From JBGTCY01 sp041748615 (GTDB taxonomy: Bacteria > Bacteroidota > Bacteroidia > Chitinophagales > CAIOSU01): a stretch of 37,271 bases of DNA. Under the pieces are notes generated by a model. That model worked only from the letters and a program-made list of their open reading frames with translations. It was not told the DNA's origin and ran no database searches. Of the stretch, positions 16,321-24,489 are shown in pieces (the stretch's first letter is position 1; each line of letters opens with the position of its first letter). Location: positions 1-37,271 of the forward strand of contig JBGTCY010000141.1 in NCBI GenBank assembly GCA_041748615.1, given 5' to 3'. Made by a program: the position numbers and the translations under genes.

Positions 16321-17139
16321 TCAAACAGCCACCTGATATTCACGCAACGCTTCATTGAGCGAAGTCTTCATATCGGTTGATTTTTTTCTTTTTCCGATAA
16401 TCAGCGCGCAGGGCACCTGAAATGTTCCCGCGGGAAATTCTTTGGTATAGCTGCCGGGAATCACTACGGAGCGCTCTGGAATTTCCATTTTATATTCCAC
16501 CGGTTTTTCACCAGTCACATCAATGATTTTCGTAGAAGCGGTCAGCACCACATTTGCACCAAGCACCGCTTCGCGTCTCACCCTTATTCCTTCCACTACG
16601 ATGCACCGTGAGCCGATGAAGCAATTGTCTTCAATGATGACCGGAGATGCTTGCACCGGTTCTAATACACCGCCAATGCCTACGCCTCCGCTGAGGTGAA
16701 CATTTTTTCCGATTTGCGCGCAGGAGCCGACTGTCGTCCAGGTATCCACCATCGTGTTTTGGTCCACGAAAGCTCCAATGTTCACATACGATGGCATCAG
16801 AATCACTCCCCGCGCCACGAATGAGCCATAGCGGGCAATCGCGTGGGGAACCACGCGCACGCCCAGTTCTTTGTAGTTTCCTTTGAGTTTGATTTTGTCA
16901 TGAAACTCAAACGGACCGATTTCAGTCACCGTCATCTCCTGAATCGGGAAATACAGGATGACCGCTTTTTTCACCCATTCATTCACCTGCCAGTCATCAC
17001 CGGCAGGTTCCGCCACGCGCAGTTCACCGCGGTCAAGCAGGTCAACCACCGAGCGAATGGCTTCCTGCACATCTTTGTATGTGAGTAATTTGCGGTCGTT
17101 CCACGCGTTTTCTACTTGCGTTTTATAGGCATCCAGCAT
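16321..17139 (-). CDS. dapD: 2,3,4,5-tetrahydropyridine-2,6-dicarboxylate N-succinyltransferase
   Basis: DapD transfers succinate from succinyl-CoA to tetrahydrodipicolinate in the succinylase branch of lysine/diaminopimelate synthesis. The 272-residue protein has an N-terminal helical domain and a left-handed beta-helix with hexapeptide repeats (about 105-230: 'ARGVILMPSYVNIGAFVDQNTMVDTWTTVG', 'NVHLSGGVGIGGVLEP', 'NCFIGSRCIVVEGIRV'), with the family's MVDTWTTVGSCAQIG and GGVGIGGV segments. The frame extends upstream to 17172, but the ATG at 17139 (MLDAYKTQVENAW) gives the normal length. It is divergent from the MORN lipoprotein gene, with 33 bases between starts. Confidence 0.95.
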   Translation of the reverse strand: MLDAYKTQVENAWNDRKLLTYKDVQEAIRSVVDLLDRGELRVAEPAGDDWQVNEWVKKAVILYFPIQEMTVTEIGPFEFHDKIKLKGNYKELGVRVVPHAIARYGSFVARGVILMPSYVNIGAFVDQNTMVDTWTTVGSCAQIGKNVHLSGGVGIGGVLEPVQASPVIIEDNCFIGSRCIVVEGIRVRREAVLGANVVLTASTKIIDVTGEKPVEYKMEIPERSVVIPGSYTKEFPAGTFQVPCALIIGKRKKSTDMKTSLNEALREYQVAV

Positions 17140-17148
17140 TGTCTGTCG

Positions 17149-17156
17149 TATTTTTG
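17149..17156 (+). promoter_or_regulatory. Bacteroidota -7 promoter element for the MORN lipoprotein
   Basis: TATTTTTG matches TAnnTTTG exactly and is followed by CAGC and an A-tract; the ATG at 17173 is 16 bases further. The element lies inside the narrow gap shared with the divergent dapD start. Confidence 0.5.
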
Positions 17157-17172
17157 CAGCAAAAAAAATCAA

Positions 17173-17940
17173 ATGAACTCAATTATGAAAAAATCATTGT
17201 TCACATTGTCCGTCATTTTGTTGGTGGTTTTAATGTTCGGTTGCGGAGAAAAAAAGAGTAAAAATATAAAAGTTTGGTATGATGAAAACCAGACCGCGCT
17301 GAAAGAAGAATATGAGGTTGCGCAGTTTGACCCTGAAATCCGCAACGGCAGCTACAAACAATTTTACCGTTCCGGAAAAGTGATGGAGGAAAAAAATTAT
17401 GTCAACGGTCAGTTGGATGGAGATTTTATTTTGTATGATGAAGACGGAAAAAAGAAAGAGCAAGCCGGATTCAGGGAAGGCAAACTGAACGGCAAGCGTA
17501 CATTGTTTTTTCCGAACGGAAAACCCGAAGTGGTTGAAACATACAACAGCGGTGAGTTTGAAGGTCCCTACATGGAATATTTTGAAAACGGAAATGTGAA
17601 ACAAGAAGGTCAATATCTGTCCGGCACGATGGGCAACGCGTGGAAATTTTATTTTGAAAGCGGAAAATTAAAAGAAGAAGTATTTTTCTCCGAAAATTTG
17701 GAAAACGGACCTTACAAAGGCTATTTCGAATCTGGTCAATTAGAATCGGAAGGCAGTTTTAAAAATGGCGAAAAAGAGGGCGACTGGAAGTATTACTATG
17801 AAGACGGCAAGTTAAACGTGGAAGGCAGTTATCAAAACGGGATGGAAAATGCCACTGAGAGACGCTACAACAGTGACGGAAAAATGACACAGGAAGTGGT
17901 TTACAGAAACGGGATGCCTGAAAGCGTGAAGAATTTTTAA
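17173..17940 (+). CDS. MORN-repeat lipoprotein (YwqK-like)
   Basis: The 255-residue protein begins with a lipoprotein signal whose lipobox LMFGC places the lipidated cysteine at residue 24 (counting from the ATG at 17173; an ATG at 17185, MKKSLF, is equally plausible). After that come about eight MORN_2-type repeats of 22-24 residues (patterns such as NGQLDGDFILYDEDGKKKEQ, FEGPYMEYFENGNVKQEGQY, KEGDWKYYYEDGKLNVEGSY). Such repeats form an extended beta-sheet; in Bacteroidota they are common in envelope lipoproteins of unknown role. Databases often label them YwqK 'antitoxins', but no toxin gene is next to it, so I do not infer that role. It may be co-transcribed with the following gene (20-base gap). 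Confidence 0.82.
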   Translation: MNSIMKKSLFTLSVILLVVLMFGCGEKKSKNIKVWYDENQTALKEEYEVAQFDPEIRNGSYKQFYRSGKVMEEKNYVNGQLDGDFILYDEDGKKKEQAGFREGKLNGKRTLFFPNGKPEVVETYNSGEFEGPYMEYFENGNVKQEGQYLSGTMGNAWKFYFESGKLKEEVFFSENLENGPYKGYFESGQLESEGSFKNGEKEGDWKYYYEDGKLNVEGSYQNGMENATERRYNSDGKMTQEVVYRNGMPESVKNF

Positions 17941-17960
17941 TCAGCCCGTATCTTTACTGC

Positions 17961-20099
17961 ATGAAGCGGTTGCTTATTCCTTTTGTTTTAATTTTTTTTT
18001 GCAACGCGATTTTCGCCCGGCAAAATATTTCAATTACTGCTCCCCCCTCAATGATGGATACGTCTATCACGCGGTTGGCGATTGAAGACGTACAACGGCT
18101 GTTGAAACAAGCCTGTGATTGCGAGGTGTCACTCAACAACCCGGATGCGGAGGTCGTATTCGTGTTGCCGGATTTCCCGGAATATTATTCATGTCCTCCG
18201 AATCGTTTTCAGCAGGCGGCTACGGTCCCTTATTATCCGTATCCCGCGCATGATTTCAAATGGACGCTTTCACAAAATGGAAACAAAACGAGTATGACAT
18301 TAGAAGCTGACTGCTGGCAAGGCGTAAGTTTCGGTTTGTACGCGTTGTTGCAAGAGCAGTTGGGTTTTCGTTTTTATCATCCGAGAGAAAGCATCATTCC
18401 GCAGTGGGAACAATTTCCTTTGAAAGCGCCATTCACGTTTGAAGGCACAGCCCTGTTTGACAAAAAAGGATTTCACCTGCACACGCAGCATCCGCTGGAA
18501 CTGACCGAACAGTTGCATGACGGCACCATTGAAAACGCGCTGCATGACATCAAAGAATATTTGGATTGGCTCGTGCGCAACGGGCAAACGTATTTTGAAT
18601 TTTGTCTGCTGGAAAGCATTGACCGCAACGCCTGGCAGCATCATGCGAAAGCGATGACGAACTACGGGCATCAGCGCGGATTGATTATGGGAATAGACTT
18701 ATCGCTGCACATGATTCAGCAGAAATCATTTCAGCTTTACAAAACTGCGCCCAAATCTTTTCGCGGAAAGAAAAAACAAATGATTAAAAACCTGGATTGG
18801 CTGCTTGCCGGAGGATGGGATGTTTTGAATGTGGAATTCTCCACTGCCGAATTTGTCGGGGGCAACCGGAAGAAAAAAGAATTGCTGCGCCTGCACATAC
18901 TGGCATGGATGCAGGAAAACAGTCACGCGAAACTGATGGGGCGCAAGCACGTGGTGAAAGACGAAATGGAGCGGTTAGCCAAAGAGCCGTTAGTGATGGA
19001 CAGCGCTCAAAAAGCGTTGGACAAAGAACGCGGCATCCTCATTCACACGGTGATGTTTTACGACATGACCGAGCCGCAGGCGCCCGTGTATGAAAATGAA
19101 AATCTGCGGCACATGTTTGACTTGCTGCTCGAAGAAAAAGAGGTGCGCGAAACGTGGTATTATCCCGAATCAGCATATTGGATTACGTTTGATAATTCCA
19201 TTCCCATGTTTTTACTGCCGTATCTCAACGCGCGGCTGAGTGATATTGACACCTGCATCAAATACGAGATTCCCGGACACATCACGTTCAGTTCGGGGTG
19301 GGAGTGGAGCTATTGGCTGTTTGACTGGAGCATCGCACGCTGGAGCTGGCAATATTCCCGGAATGGCGAAAATCAAAAAAGACATCCGTTAGATGCCGTG
19401 GAATTATTATTCCCTGAAGAAAGGTTCATTTATTCCATGCAGCAATGCCTGGATTTGCAGCAGAGGATGCTTAAAGACAGCAACCTTATTCAATGGCTCA
19501 CCGCGATGACCGTCACCGATGAACTGCCTTTAGGTCTGGCACAGAATTACATGCCGCGTCCGCCCCATTTTTACAAAGATATTTCCAACAACATCCCGCT
19601 CGAAACGATTGAGCAAATCCGGAGGGAGGTTTTACCGCTGTTAGATACGTTCGCCAGGAATTCCTTCATCATCGGCTTGGGCATGAAAATCAATCTTTTT
19701 CCGAAACGATACCCGCTGATTCGCGAATGGATGGATGGCGTTTTAATTACAGGGCTGAGGGCGCAACATCGTTACCATACTTTGCAATTCTTGCTCGACC
19801 GCAGGGAAGCGGAGTTGCTGAAGCAAAAGTTTGACGGCAGTCCTTTGCTTCTGGAAGCGGAGAAAGTTCGTATGGATGCTCTGAAAATTGTCACGGAACG
19901 CGAGAGCCTGTACCGCTACCCGGTGGCGTTGTTAGGCAGAAAAAGATACAGCCACACAGCTTATCAATACGGCTATCTCTACCCGGTCAGCAACCTGCAT
20001 TTCTGGAATCGCGAAGAGCGGCAGGCTGAACAAAATAAATGGAGCCCGTTTTTCATGAACATTTGGGATATCGCGAAAATTGTAGGGTTGAAGGAGTAG
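17961..20099 (+). CDS. Large secreted protein with glycosidase-type N-terminal domain, function unassigned
   Basis: The 712-residue protein has a signal peptide (hydrophobic 3-17, cleavage near IFARQ). Residues about 22-155 resemble the alpha/beta domain that precedes the catalytic barrel in GH67, GH20, GH84 and DUF4838-type proteins: 'ITRLAIEDVQRLLKQA', a 'VVFVLPDFPE' strand, then GVSFGLYALLQEQLGFRFYH. The middle (about 165-460) alternates predicted strands and helices like a TIM barrel and has acidic residues in aromatic surroundings (TYFEFCLLES, LNVEFSTAEF, WYYPESAYW, SSGWEWSYWLFDW). The C-terminal 200 residues are helical. I infer a carbohydrate-active or related secreted enzyme, but no named family or catalytic residue can be fixed. 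Codon use is like its neighbours. Confidence 0.55.
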   Translation: MKRLLIPFVLIFFCNAIFARQNISITAPPSMMDTSITRLAIEDVQRLLKQACDCEVSLNNPDAEVVFVLPDFPEYYSCPPNRFQQAATVPYYPYPAHDFKWTLSQNGNKTSMTLEADCWQGVSFGLYALLQEQLGFRFYHPRESIIPQWEQFPLKAPFTFEGTALFDKKGFHLHTQHPLELTEQLHDGTIENALHDIKEYLDWLVRNGQTYFEFCLLESIDRNAWQHHAKAMTNYGHQRGLIMGIDLSLHMIQQKSFQLYKTAPKSFRGKKKQMIKNLDWLLAGGWDVLNVEFSTAEFVGGNRKKKELLRLHILAWMQENSHAKLMGRKHVVKDEMERLAKEPLVMDSAQKALDKERGILIHTVMFYDMTEPQAPVYENENLRHMFDLLLEEKEVRETWYYPESAYWITFDNSIPMFLLPYLNARLSDIDTCIKYEIPGHITFSSGWEWSYWLFDWSIARWSWQYSRNGENQKRHPLDAVELLFPEERFIYSMQQCLDLQQRMLKDSNLIQWLTAMTVTDELPLGLAQNYMPRPPHFYKDISNNIPLETIEQIRREVLPLLDTFARNSFIIGLGMKINLFPKRYPLIREWMDGVLITGLRAQHRYHTLQFLLDRREAELLKQKFDGSPLLLEAEKVRMDALKIVTERESLYRYPVALLGRKRYSHTAYQYGYLYPVSNLHFWNREERQAEQNKWSPFFMNIWDIAKIVGLKE

Positions 20100-20110
20100 G
20101 GGGAGATCTA

Positions 20111-20133
20111 TTTTGCAACCATCTTGTGCAAAA
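20111..20133 (+). terminator. Possible weak terminator hairpin
   Basis: Arms TTTTGCA (20111-20117) and TGCAAAA (20127-20133) pair perfectly over a 9-base loop, 11 bases after the stop of the secreted protein gene. There is no following T-run, so termination is uncertain. Confidence 0.3.
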
Positions 20134-20294
20134 TTGATAAGTAAGGATATGTCTTTGCGAATTCCCTCATATAACGAAGGTTATGAACCGACACACAATT
20201 TTCCAGGTCCCCCTTCATTTATTTTCCTGAAATTTGAACTTGTTTTCTTAACAATAAATTTCAACGCCAAAATTTTCTCCGACTAATAAACAAT

Positions 20295-21131
20295 ATGCGA
20301 CTCTACACCATCAACACCGGATTTTTTAAATTGGACGGAGGCGCCATGTTTGGCGTAGTGCCTAAAACAATCTGGAACAAACTGAACTCCGCTGATGAAA
20401 AAAATCTCTGCACCTGGGCGATGCGCTGCCTGCTGATTGAAGACGGTGACAGGTTAGTATTGATTGATTGCGGACTGGGCAACAAACAGAGCGAAAAATT
20501 TTTCAGCTACTATGAGCCGCATGGTGATGCAACGTTGGTAGGTTCATTAAAAAAACATGGTTTCTCAACGGATGATGTGACGGATGTCCTGCTCACCCAT
20601 TTGCATTTTGACCATTGCGGGGGCGCAATCAAAATGGAAGGTGAAAAATATGTACCCGCCTTCAAAAACGCGGTGTATTGGTCTGATGAACAACACTGGA
20701 AATATGCTCTTGAACCCAACACCCGCGAAAAGGCTTCTTTCCTGCGGGAAAATATTTTGCCGATTCAGGAAAGCGGTCAATTACGCTTTTTGAAAAAAAG
20801 TGACACGTTGTTTTCCGGCTTTGATTTTTTTCTTTCCAACGGGCACACCGGGGCGATGACCATCCCATTGATTCAATACAAAAACACCACCATCGCTTAC
20901 CTGGCAGACCTCATTCCGTCATCGGCACACATCCCGGTGCCTTATGTGATGGGCTACGATGTGCGCCCGTTAGATACCATGCGGGAAAAAAAGGAATTTC
21001 TGGAGCGCGCTGTTGCCGGAAATTACATCCTCTATTTTGAACATGATCCCGTGGTGGAATGCTGCACATTACAAAAGACAGAACGGGGAATCCGGCTCGA
21101 CAAAATCCTGAAGTTGGAAGATGTAGTTTAG
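20295..21131 (+). CDS. MBL-fold metallohydrolase
   Basis: The 278-residue protein has the metallo-beta-lactamase metal motif HLHFDH (102-107), an upstream 'LVLIDCGLGNK' strand (about 55-63), the later metal histidine in SNGHTGAM (about 192) and 'FEHDPV' near 258, which together would bind two metals. It resembles the YtnP/AttM-like lactonase and arylsulfatase-type hydrolases of the superfamily, but substrate cannot be read from sequence. There is no signal peptide, so it is probably cytoplasmic. The ATG at 20295 starts a typical strand (MRLYTINTGFF). It stands alone, 195 bases after the secreted protein and upstream of the tRNA locus. Confidence 0.87.
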   Translation: MRLYTINTGFFKLDGGAMFGVVPKTIWNKLNSADEKNLCTWAMRCLLIEDGDRLVLIDCGLGNKQSEKFFSYYEPHGDATLVGSLKKHGFSTDDVTDVLLTHLHFDHCGGAIKMEGEKYVPAFKNAVYWSDEQHWKYALEPNTREKASFLRENILPIQESGQLRFLKKSDTLFSGFDFFLSNGHTGAMTIPLIQYKNTTIAYLADLIPSSAHIPVPYVMGYDVRPLDTMREKKEFLERAVAGNYILYFEHDPVVECCTLQKTERGIRLDKILKLEDVV

Positions 21132-21190
21132 GGTGGGAGCGCGTCATGAAATGAAACGTGACGAATGATTCTACATCAAGGTGAAATAAT

Positions 21191-21198
21191 TATATTTG
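21191..21198 (+). promoter_or_regulatory. Bacteroidota -7 promoter element before the tRNA-Met locus
   Basis: TATATTTG matches TAnnTTTG exactly and is followed by CACCC. It lies 67 bases upstream of the broken tRNA copy and 162 upstream of the intact tRNA, so a transcript from here would carry both. Confidence 0.45.
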
Positions 21199-21264
21199 CA
21201 CCCTTATTTTCTGAAACAAATTGAGATTATTGAGGAATATTCGTTCTTACATGGATTAAAATAA

Positions 21265-21330
21265 GGCGAGGTAGCTCAGCTGGTGAGAGCGCAGGATTCA
21301 TTTCCGCTGAAGCGTGACGGGGGTTCAATT
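21265..21330 (+). pseudogene. Truncated tRNA-Met copy (tRNA pseudogene)
   Basis: Bases 21265-21301 are identical to the first 37 bases of the intact tRNA-Met at 21360, including D-arm and CAT anticodon, and the 5 preceding bases (AATAA) also match. After that, 16 unrelated bases replace the 11 that complete the anticodon stem and variable loop; a GGGGGTTCAATT T-arm half then returns (21319-21330) and the sequence diverges again, losing the CCCCC strand, the acceptor 3' strand and CCA. It cannot fold as a tRNA. Confidence 0.8.
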
Positions 21331-21359
21331 TGAAATAGTTCTTTAAAAAAAAGTAATAA

Positions 21360-21436
21360 GGCGAGGTAGCTCAGCTGGTGAGAGCGCAGGATTCATAACC
21401 CTGAGGTCGGGGGTTCAATTCCCCCTCTCGCTACCA
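21360..21436 (+). tRNA. tRNA-Met (anticodon CAT)
   Basis: The sequence folds into a complete cloverleaf: acceptor GGCGAGG/TCTCGCT with G-U pairs at both ends, D-arm GCTC/GAGC, anticodon arm CAGGA-TTCATAA-CCCTG? with CAT at 21394-21396, T-arm GGGGG-TTCAATT-CCCCC, discriminator A (21433) and an encoded CCA (21434-21436). The presence of a normal 1-72 pair and lack of initiator features suggest the elongator form; a tRNA-Ile2 with lysidine at C34 cannot be excluded by sequence alone. Confidence 0.93.
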
Positions 21437-21451
21437 TTAATTGATTTTGTG

Positions 21452-21486
21452 AAGCCTGCATCTCCTGTATTTGCAGGCTTTTTTAT
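21452..21486 (+). terminator. Rho-independent terminator after tRNA-Met
   Basis: Arms AAGCCTGCA (21452-21460) and TGCAGGCTT (21472-21480) form a 9-base-pair stem with an 11-base loop, and the T-run continues to 21484. It begins 16 bases after the CCA end and ends 18 bases before the SDR start, so it separates tRNA transcription from the next gene. Confidence 0.85.
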
Positions 21487-21503
21487 TTAAAAAAGTAACA
21501 AGC

Positions 21504-22265
21504 ATGGGTAAATTATTCAATCAGGAAATAGCCATCGTGACGGGTGGCGCTTCCGGTATCGGGAGGGCAACCGCTTTGGAATTTTCAAAAGAAGGAGCGA
21601 AAGTGGTAGTCGCTGATATTTTGGAGAAAGAAGGCAATGAAACTGTTGCGCTCATATATGCTTCTGGTGGAGATGCCATTTTCGTGAAGTGTGATGTTTC
21701 GAGTCAACATGATGTGGAGGCATTGGTGAAAAAAACAGTCGAGAAATATGGCAGGCTGGATATTGCGTTCAACAATGCAGGCATCGAAGGCGACCAGGCT
21801 TTCACGGTGGATTGCTCCATCGAAAACTGGGACAAGGTCATTAATGTGAATTTGAAAAGTGTTTTCCTTTGCATGAAATATCAAATTCCCGAAATGCTGA
21901 AACGCGGAAAAGGCGCAATCGTCAATTGCTCATCGGTCGCTGGGTTATCCGGGTTCCCGGGCATTCCAGCGTATGCTGCCAGCAAACACGGGTTAATCGG
22001 TCTCACCAAAAGCACAGCGCTTGAATACGCTCGTCAGGGTATTCGTATTAATGTCGTTTGTCCGGGAGTGATAAACACACCGATGATTGAGCGTTATCAC
22101 AAAGGCGACCCCGAAAGGGAAAAACAGTTGATTCGCTCCGAACCAATGGGTAGAATGGCGGAACCTGAGGAGGTCGCAACGCTTGTAGTTTTCCTGTGTT
22201 CCGATAAAGCTTCTTTCATCACCGGCTATCCTTACGCTGTGGATGGCGGATATGTAGCTCCTTAG
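21504..22265 (+). CDS. Short-chain dehydrogenase/reductase (classical SDR)
   Basis: This 253-residue Rossmann-fold oxidoreductase shows TGGASGIG (13-20) for NAD(P) binding, NNAG (90-93), catalytic Ser in NCSSVAG (about 143-144) and YAASK (Tyr157, Lys161), followed by the 'PGVINTPM' segment. The aspartate at the end of strand 2 (VVVADI) suggests NAD preference. It resembles the glucose-1-dehydrogenase/3-oxoacyl reductase-like group; the substrate is unknown. The open frame extends back into the tRNA terminator, but the ATG at 21504 (MGKLFNQE) is the sensible start. It is a single gene, convergent with the thioredoxin-like gene. Confidence 0.9.
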   Translation: MGKLFNQEIAIVTGGASGIGRATALEFSKEGAKVVVADILEKEGNETVALIYASGGDAIFVKCDVSSQHDVEALVKKTVEKYGRLDIAFNNAGIEGDQAFTVDCSIENWDKVINVNLKSVFLCMKYQIPEMLKRGKGAIVNCSSVAGLSGFPGIPAYAASKHGLIGLTKSTALEYARQGIRINVVCPGVINTPMIERYHKGDPEREKQLIRSEPMGRMAEPEEVATLVVFLCSDKASFITGYPYAVDGGYVAP

Positions 22266-22623
22266 ACGAATTTCCGGAATAACTTTTTCTAAGTAACTAA
22301 ATTTTTGCCCTCATGAAATAGCATTCTTTGACTGGATCGAAATTACAAATTACAAATAAATACTAATTATAAAAAAAGGGAAATTTCAAACCATTATAAC
22401 AATGAGTCTGGATTGATTTGCGTTTTGGTTTATTTTGATTTGAGTATTATTTGTTTTTTGGTGATTAAAAAAGACAATTTGTAAGGCACGATTCCAAAAT
22501 ATTTCTCAATTTCAATTCATCTAATATCTAAAGTCTAATATCAAATATCTGACAGGAGATAGCACAAAAACAGGGATGTTTTTTTGACTATATTCCTGAG
22601 TGAGATTTGTGGTTTAATCAAAA
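22266..22623. other. 358-base convergent spacer with AT-rich imperfect inverted repeat
   Basis: No gene is visible. From about 22340 to 22495 an A-rich left half (ACAAATTACAAATAAATAC) faces a T-rich right half (GATTGATTTGCGTTTTGG, TTATTTGTTTTTTGGTG), with the apex near 22400-22408. Wording and order match the spacer at 14365-14535. It is followed (22519-22552) by a short tract of ATCTAAAGTCTAATATC-type words. Confidence 0.5.
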
Positions 22624-23151
22624 TTATTTCTTCCACTTTACCGAGCATCCTACGGCTTGAGTAGTTTTATCCGGAACATCTTTTCCCGAAAGCAGAGCTT
22701 CAAGCGCGTTTTTTAGATAATACGTTTTCACTTCAGCGGGAAATTGCCAGTTGTCATCAATTGCCCCGTGATAGGATAATTTTTTATCCTTATTAAACAG
22801 GAATATTTCAGGAGTGCGCTGCGCTCCAAAAGTTTTCGCTACTTCCTGTGATTCGTCAAACAGGTAGTTGCCGTTGAGATGCAAAGCCTCGCTCATCGGC
22901 AACATGTTTTCAAACGAATCCTCAGGATATTGCATTGGGTCGTTGGAATTGATAGCATAAAAACCCATGTTGTGTTTTGCATATTCATCTGCCAGCGCAG
23001 CAATCCGGCTTACATACGCCCGCGCGTAAGGGCAGTGATTGCAAGTGAAAATTATCACCACAGCGTCTTTGCCATGAAAGTCCGCTGTAGAATGAAGCCG
23101 ATTATCCGTTCCTTTTAATTTGAAATCGGGGAGGGGAGTGTTGAGTTGCAT
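22624..23151 (-). CDS. Thioredoxin-like peroxiredoxin-family protein
   Basis: The 175-residue protein has the AhpC/TSA-thioredoxin fold: 'PLPDFKLKGTDNRLHSTADF', a central strand 'VVIIFTCNHCPY' with a CxxC pair at Cys37 and Cys40, and the cis-proline region 'QRTPEIFLFN'. The CNHCPY variant is typical of a bacterial thioredoxin-like group annotated as redoxin-domain proteins; activity (peroxide reduction or disulfide exchange) is not established. A third cysteine near the C-terminus sits in 'AVGCSVKWK', a conserved tail in this group. There is no signal peptide, so it is cytoplasmic. It is divergent from the flavoprotein gene, 77 bases away. Confidence 0.88.
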   Translation of the reverse strand: MQLNTPLPDFKLKGTDNRLHSTADFHGKDAVVIIFTCNHCPYARAYVSRIAALADEYAKHNMGFYAINSNDPMQYPEDSFENMLPMSEALHLNGNYLFDESQEVAKTFGAQRTPEIFLFNKDKKLSYHGAIDDNWQFPAEVKTYYLKNALEALLSGKDVPDKTTQAVGCSVKWKK

Positions 23152-23228
23152 AAGTGTCTGGAGTTATGGTTATCATTGAATTTATGTTGCCGGATTTAAA
23201 GCTATTTCATTTTCACCGGTTTAAAATA

Positions 23229-24482
23229 ATGACTCAGAAACAAACAAAGCTAAACACTGATTTACTCATCTCCGGTGCCGGACCCGCGGGCATCGTGGCG
23301 GCAATGTTTCTGGCGAAAGCGGGAATAAAAGCGCTCGTGGCGGACAAACATACATTTCCGCGCGACAAAATATGCGGAGATGCGTTGAGCGGGAAAGTGG
23401 TGGATGTTTTGAAAAAATTGGATGGCAACATTGTTGACGAACTTGCGCTTCAACCCGCCCAGGTCGGTTCGTGGGGTGTGACGTTCATTGCGCCCAACAT
23501 GAAAAAACTACGCGTCCCATTCCGCAAGCCGGGCGCGCTCACCGGCACTCCGCCCGGATTCATCTCGAAGCGATTGGACTTTGATGATTTTTTGGTGCGC
23601 TACGCGAAAACGCATTACGGAATTGATGTTTTGGAAAACACCGCCCTCACGCATTTTGAAAAAACTTCTGACGGGTGGTTTTGTGCGAATGCGGAGCGCG
23701 ACTTTGAAGTGCAAACGCGTCTGTTGATTGTGGCGGACGGTGCGCAGTCGCATTTTGCAAGACATCATGCAGGCATGGAAATGGAACCGGAGCACTATTG
23801 CGCGGGCATCCGGGCTTACTATTCTGGCGTGAAAAACATGGACACTGAAAATTTCATCGAGCTATATTTTTTAAACGATTTGCTTCCGGGATATTTCTGG
23901 ATTTTTCCGTTGCCGGATGGACGGACAAATGTTGGTCTCGGGATGCGGAGCGATATCGTGAGCCGGAAAAAAATCAATCTGAAGGAAATGTTGCCGCGCA
24001 TTATTGAGAAATATCCTGAATTGAAAGCGCGGTTTCAGGATGCCGTTTTGGAAGGTAAAATTGCGGGGTTCGGGTTGCCGTTAGGTTCAAAAAAAAGAAG
24101 TATTTCGGGAGATGGTTATCTGCTGACGGGCGATGCGGCTTCATTGATTGACCCGTTCACGGGTGAGGGTATCGGCAACGCGATGTTCAGCGGTATGTTC
24201 GCGGCAGAGCAGGCAATGAAGTGTTTGCAGGAAAATCAATTCAATGCGGAATTTCTGAAACAATATGACGCGCGCGTGTATGCCCGCTTGTGGAAAGAAC
24301 TTTCTCTAAGCAGAAAATTACAGCAACTCACCACCTATCCGTGGCTGTTTAATTTCGTGGTGAACAAAGCCGTAAGCAATACCGCTTTAAGCGAGATGAT
24401 TTCGTGCATGTTCACGGATATGGAGTTAAGGAAACGGCTGAAGGAACCATCCTTTTATCTAAATTTGCTTTTTACAAAATAA
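23229..24482 (+). CDS. Geranylgeranyl-reductase-family FAD-dependent oxidoreductase
   Basis: A 417-residue flavoprotein with the dinucleotide-binding GAGPAG (16-21) followed by the acidic strand end 'ALVADK', the 'PRDKICGDALSG' segment characteristic of the geranylgeranyl reductase family, and the second FAD motif 'GYLLTGDAASLIDPFTGEGIG'. Family members reduce isoprenoid double bonds in chlorophyll, archaeal lipids or menaquinone side chains, while others act in carotenoid or natural-product pathways. Given the carotenoid operon in the window a prenyl-lipid role is possible but not shown. The frame runs back to 23154; the ATG at 23229 (MTQKQTK) fits family length. The DUF4920 gene follows 7 bases later, suggesting co-transcription. 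Confidence 0.87.
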   Translation: MTQKQTKLNTDLLISGAGPAGIVAAMFLAKAGIKALVADKHTFPRDKICGDALSGKVVDVLKKLDGNIVDELALQPAQVGSWGVTFIAPNMKKLRVPFRKPGALTGTPPGFISKRLDFDDFLVRYAKTHYGIDVLENTALTHFEKTSDGWFCANAERDFEVQTRLLIVADGAQSHFARHHAGMEMEPEHYCAGIRAYYSGVKNMDTENFIELYFLNDLLPGYFWIFPLPDGRTNVGLGMRSDIVSRKKINLKEMLPRIIEKYPELKARFQDAVLEGKIAGFGLPLGSKKRSISGDGYLLTGDAASLIDPFTGEGIGNAMFSGMFAAEQAMKCLQENQFNAEFLKQYDARVYARLWKELSLSRKLQQLTTYPWLFNFVVNKAVSNTALSEMISCMFTDMELRKRLKEPSFYLNLLFTK

Positions 24483-24489
24483 AATAATC

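Noticed and set aside
16149..16380. Short open frames on both strands downstream of dapD
   Set aside because: They are read across a dispersed intergenic repeat and the dapD 3' end.
17173..17940. Antitoxin role for the MORN/YwqK-like lipoprotein
   Set aside because: The label is inherited annotation; the protein is a lipoprotein and no toxin-like gene lies next to it.
21265..21436. Integrase attachment site at the tRNA-Met
   Set aside because: Integration normally duplicates the tRNA 3' end; here the 5' half is duplicated, and no integrase gene is nearby.
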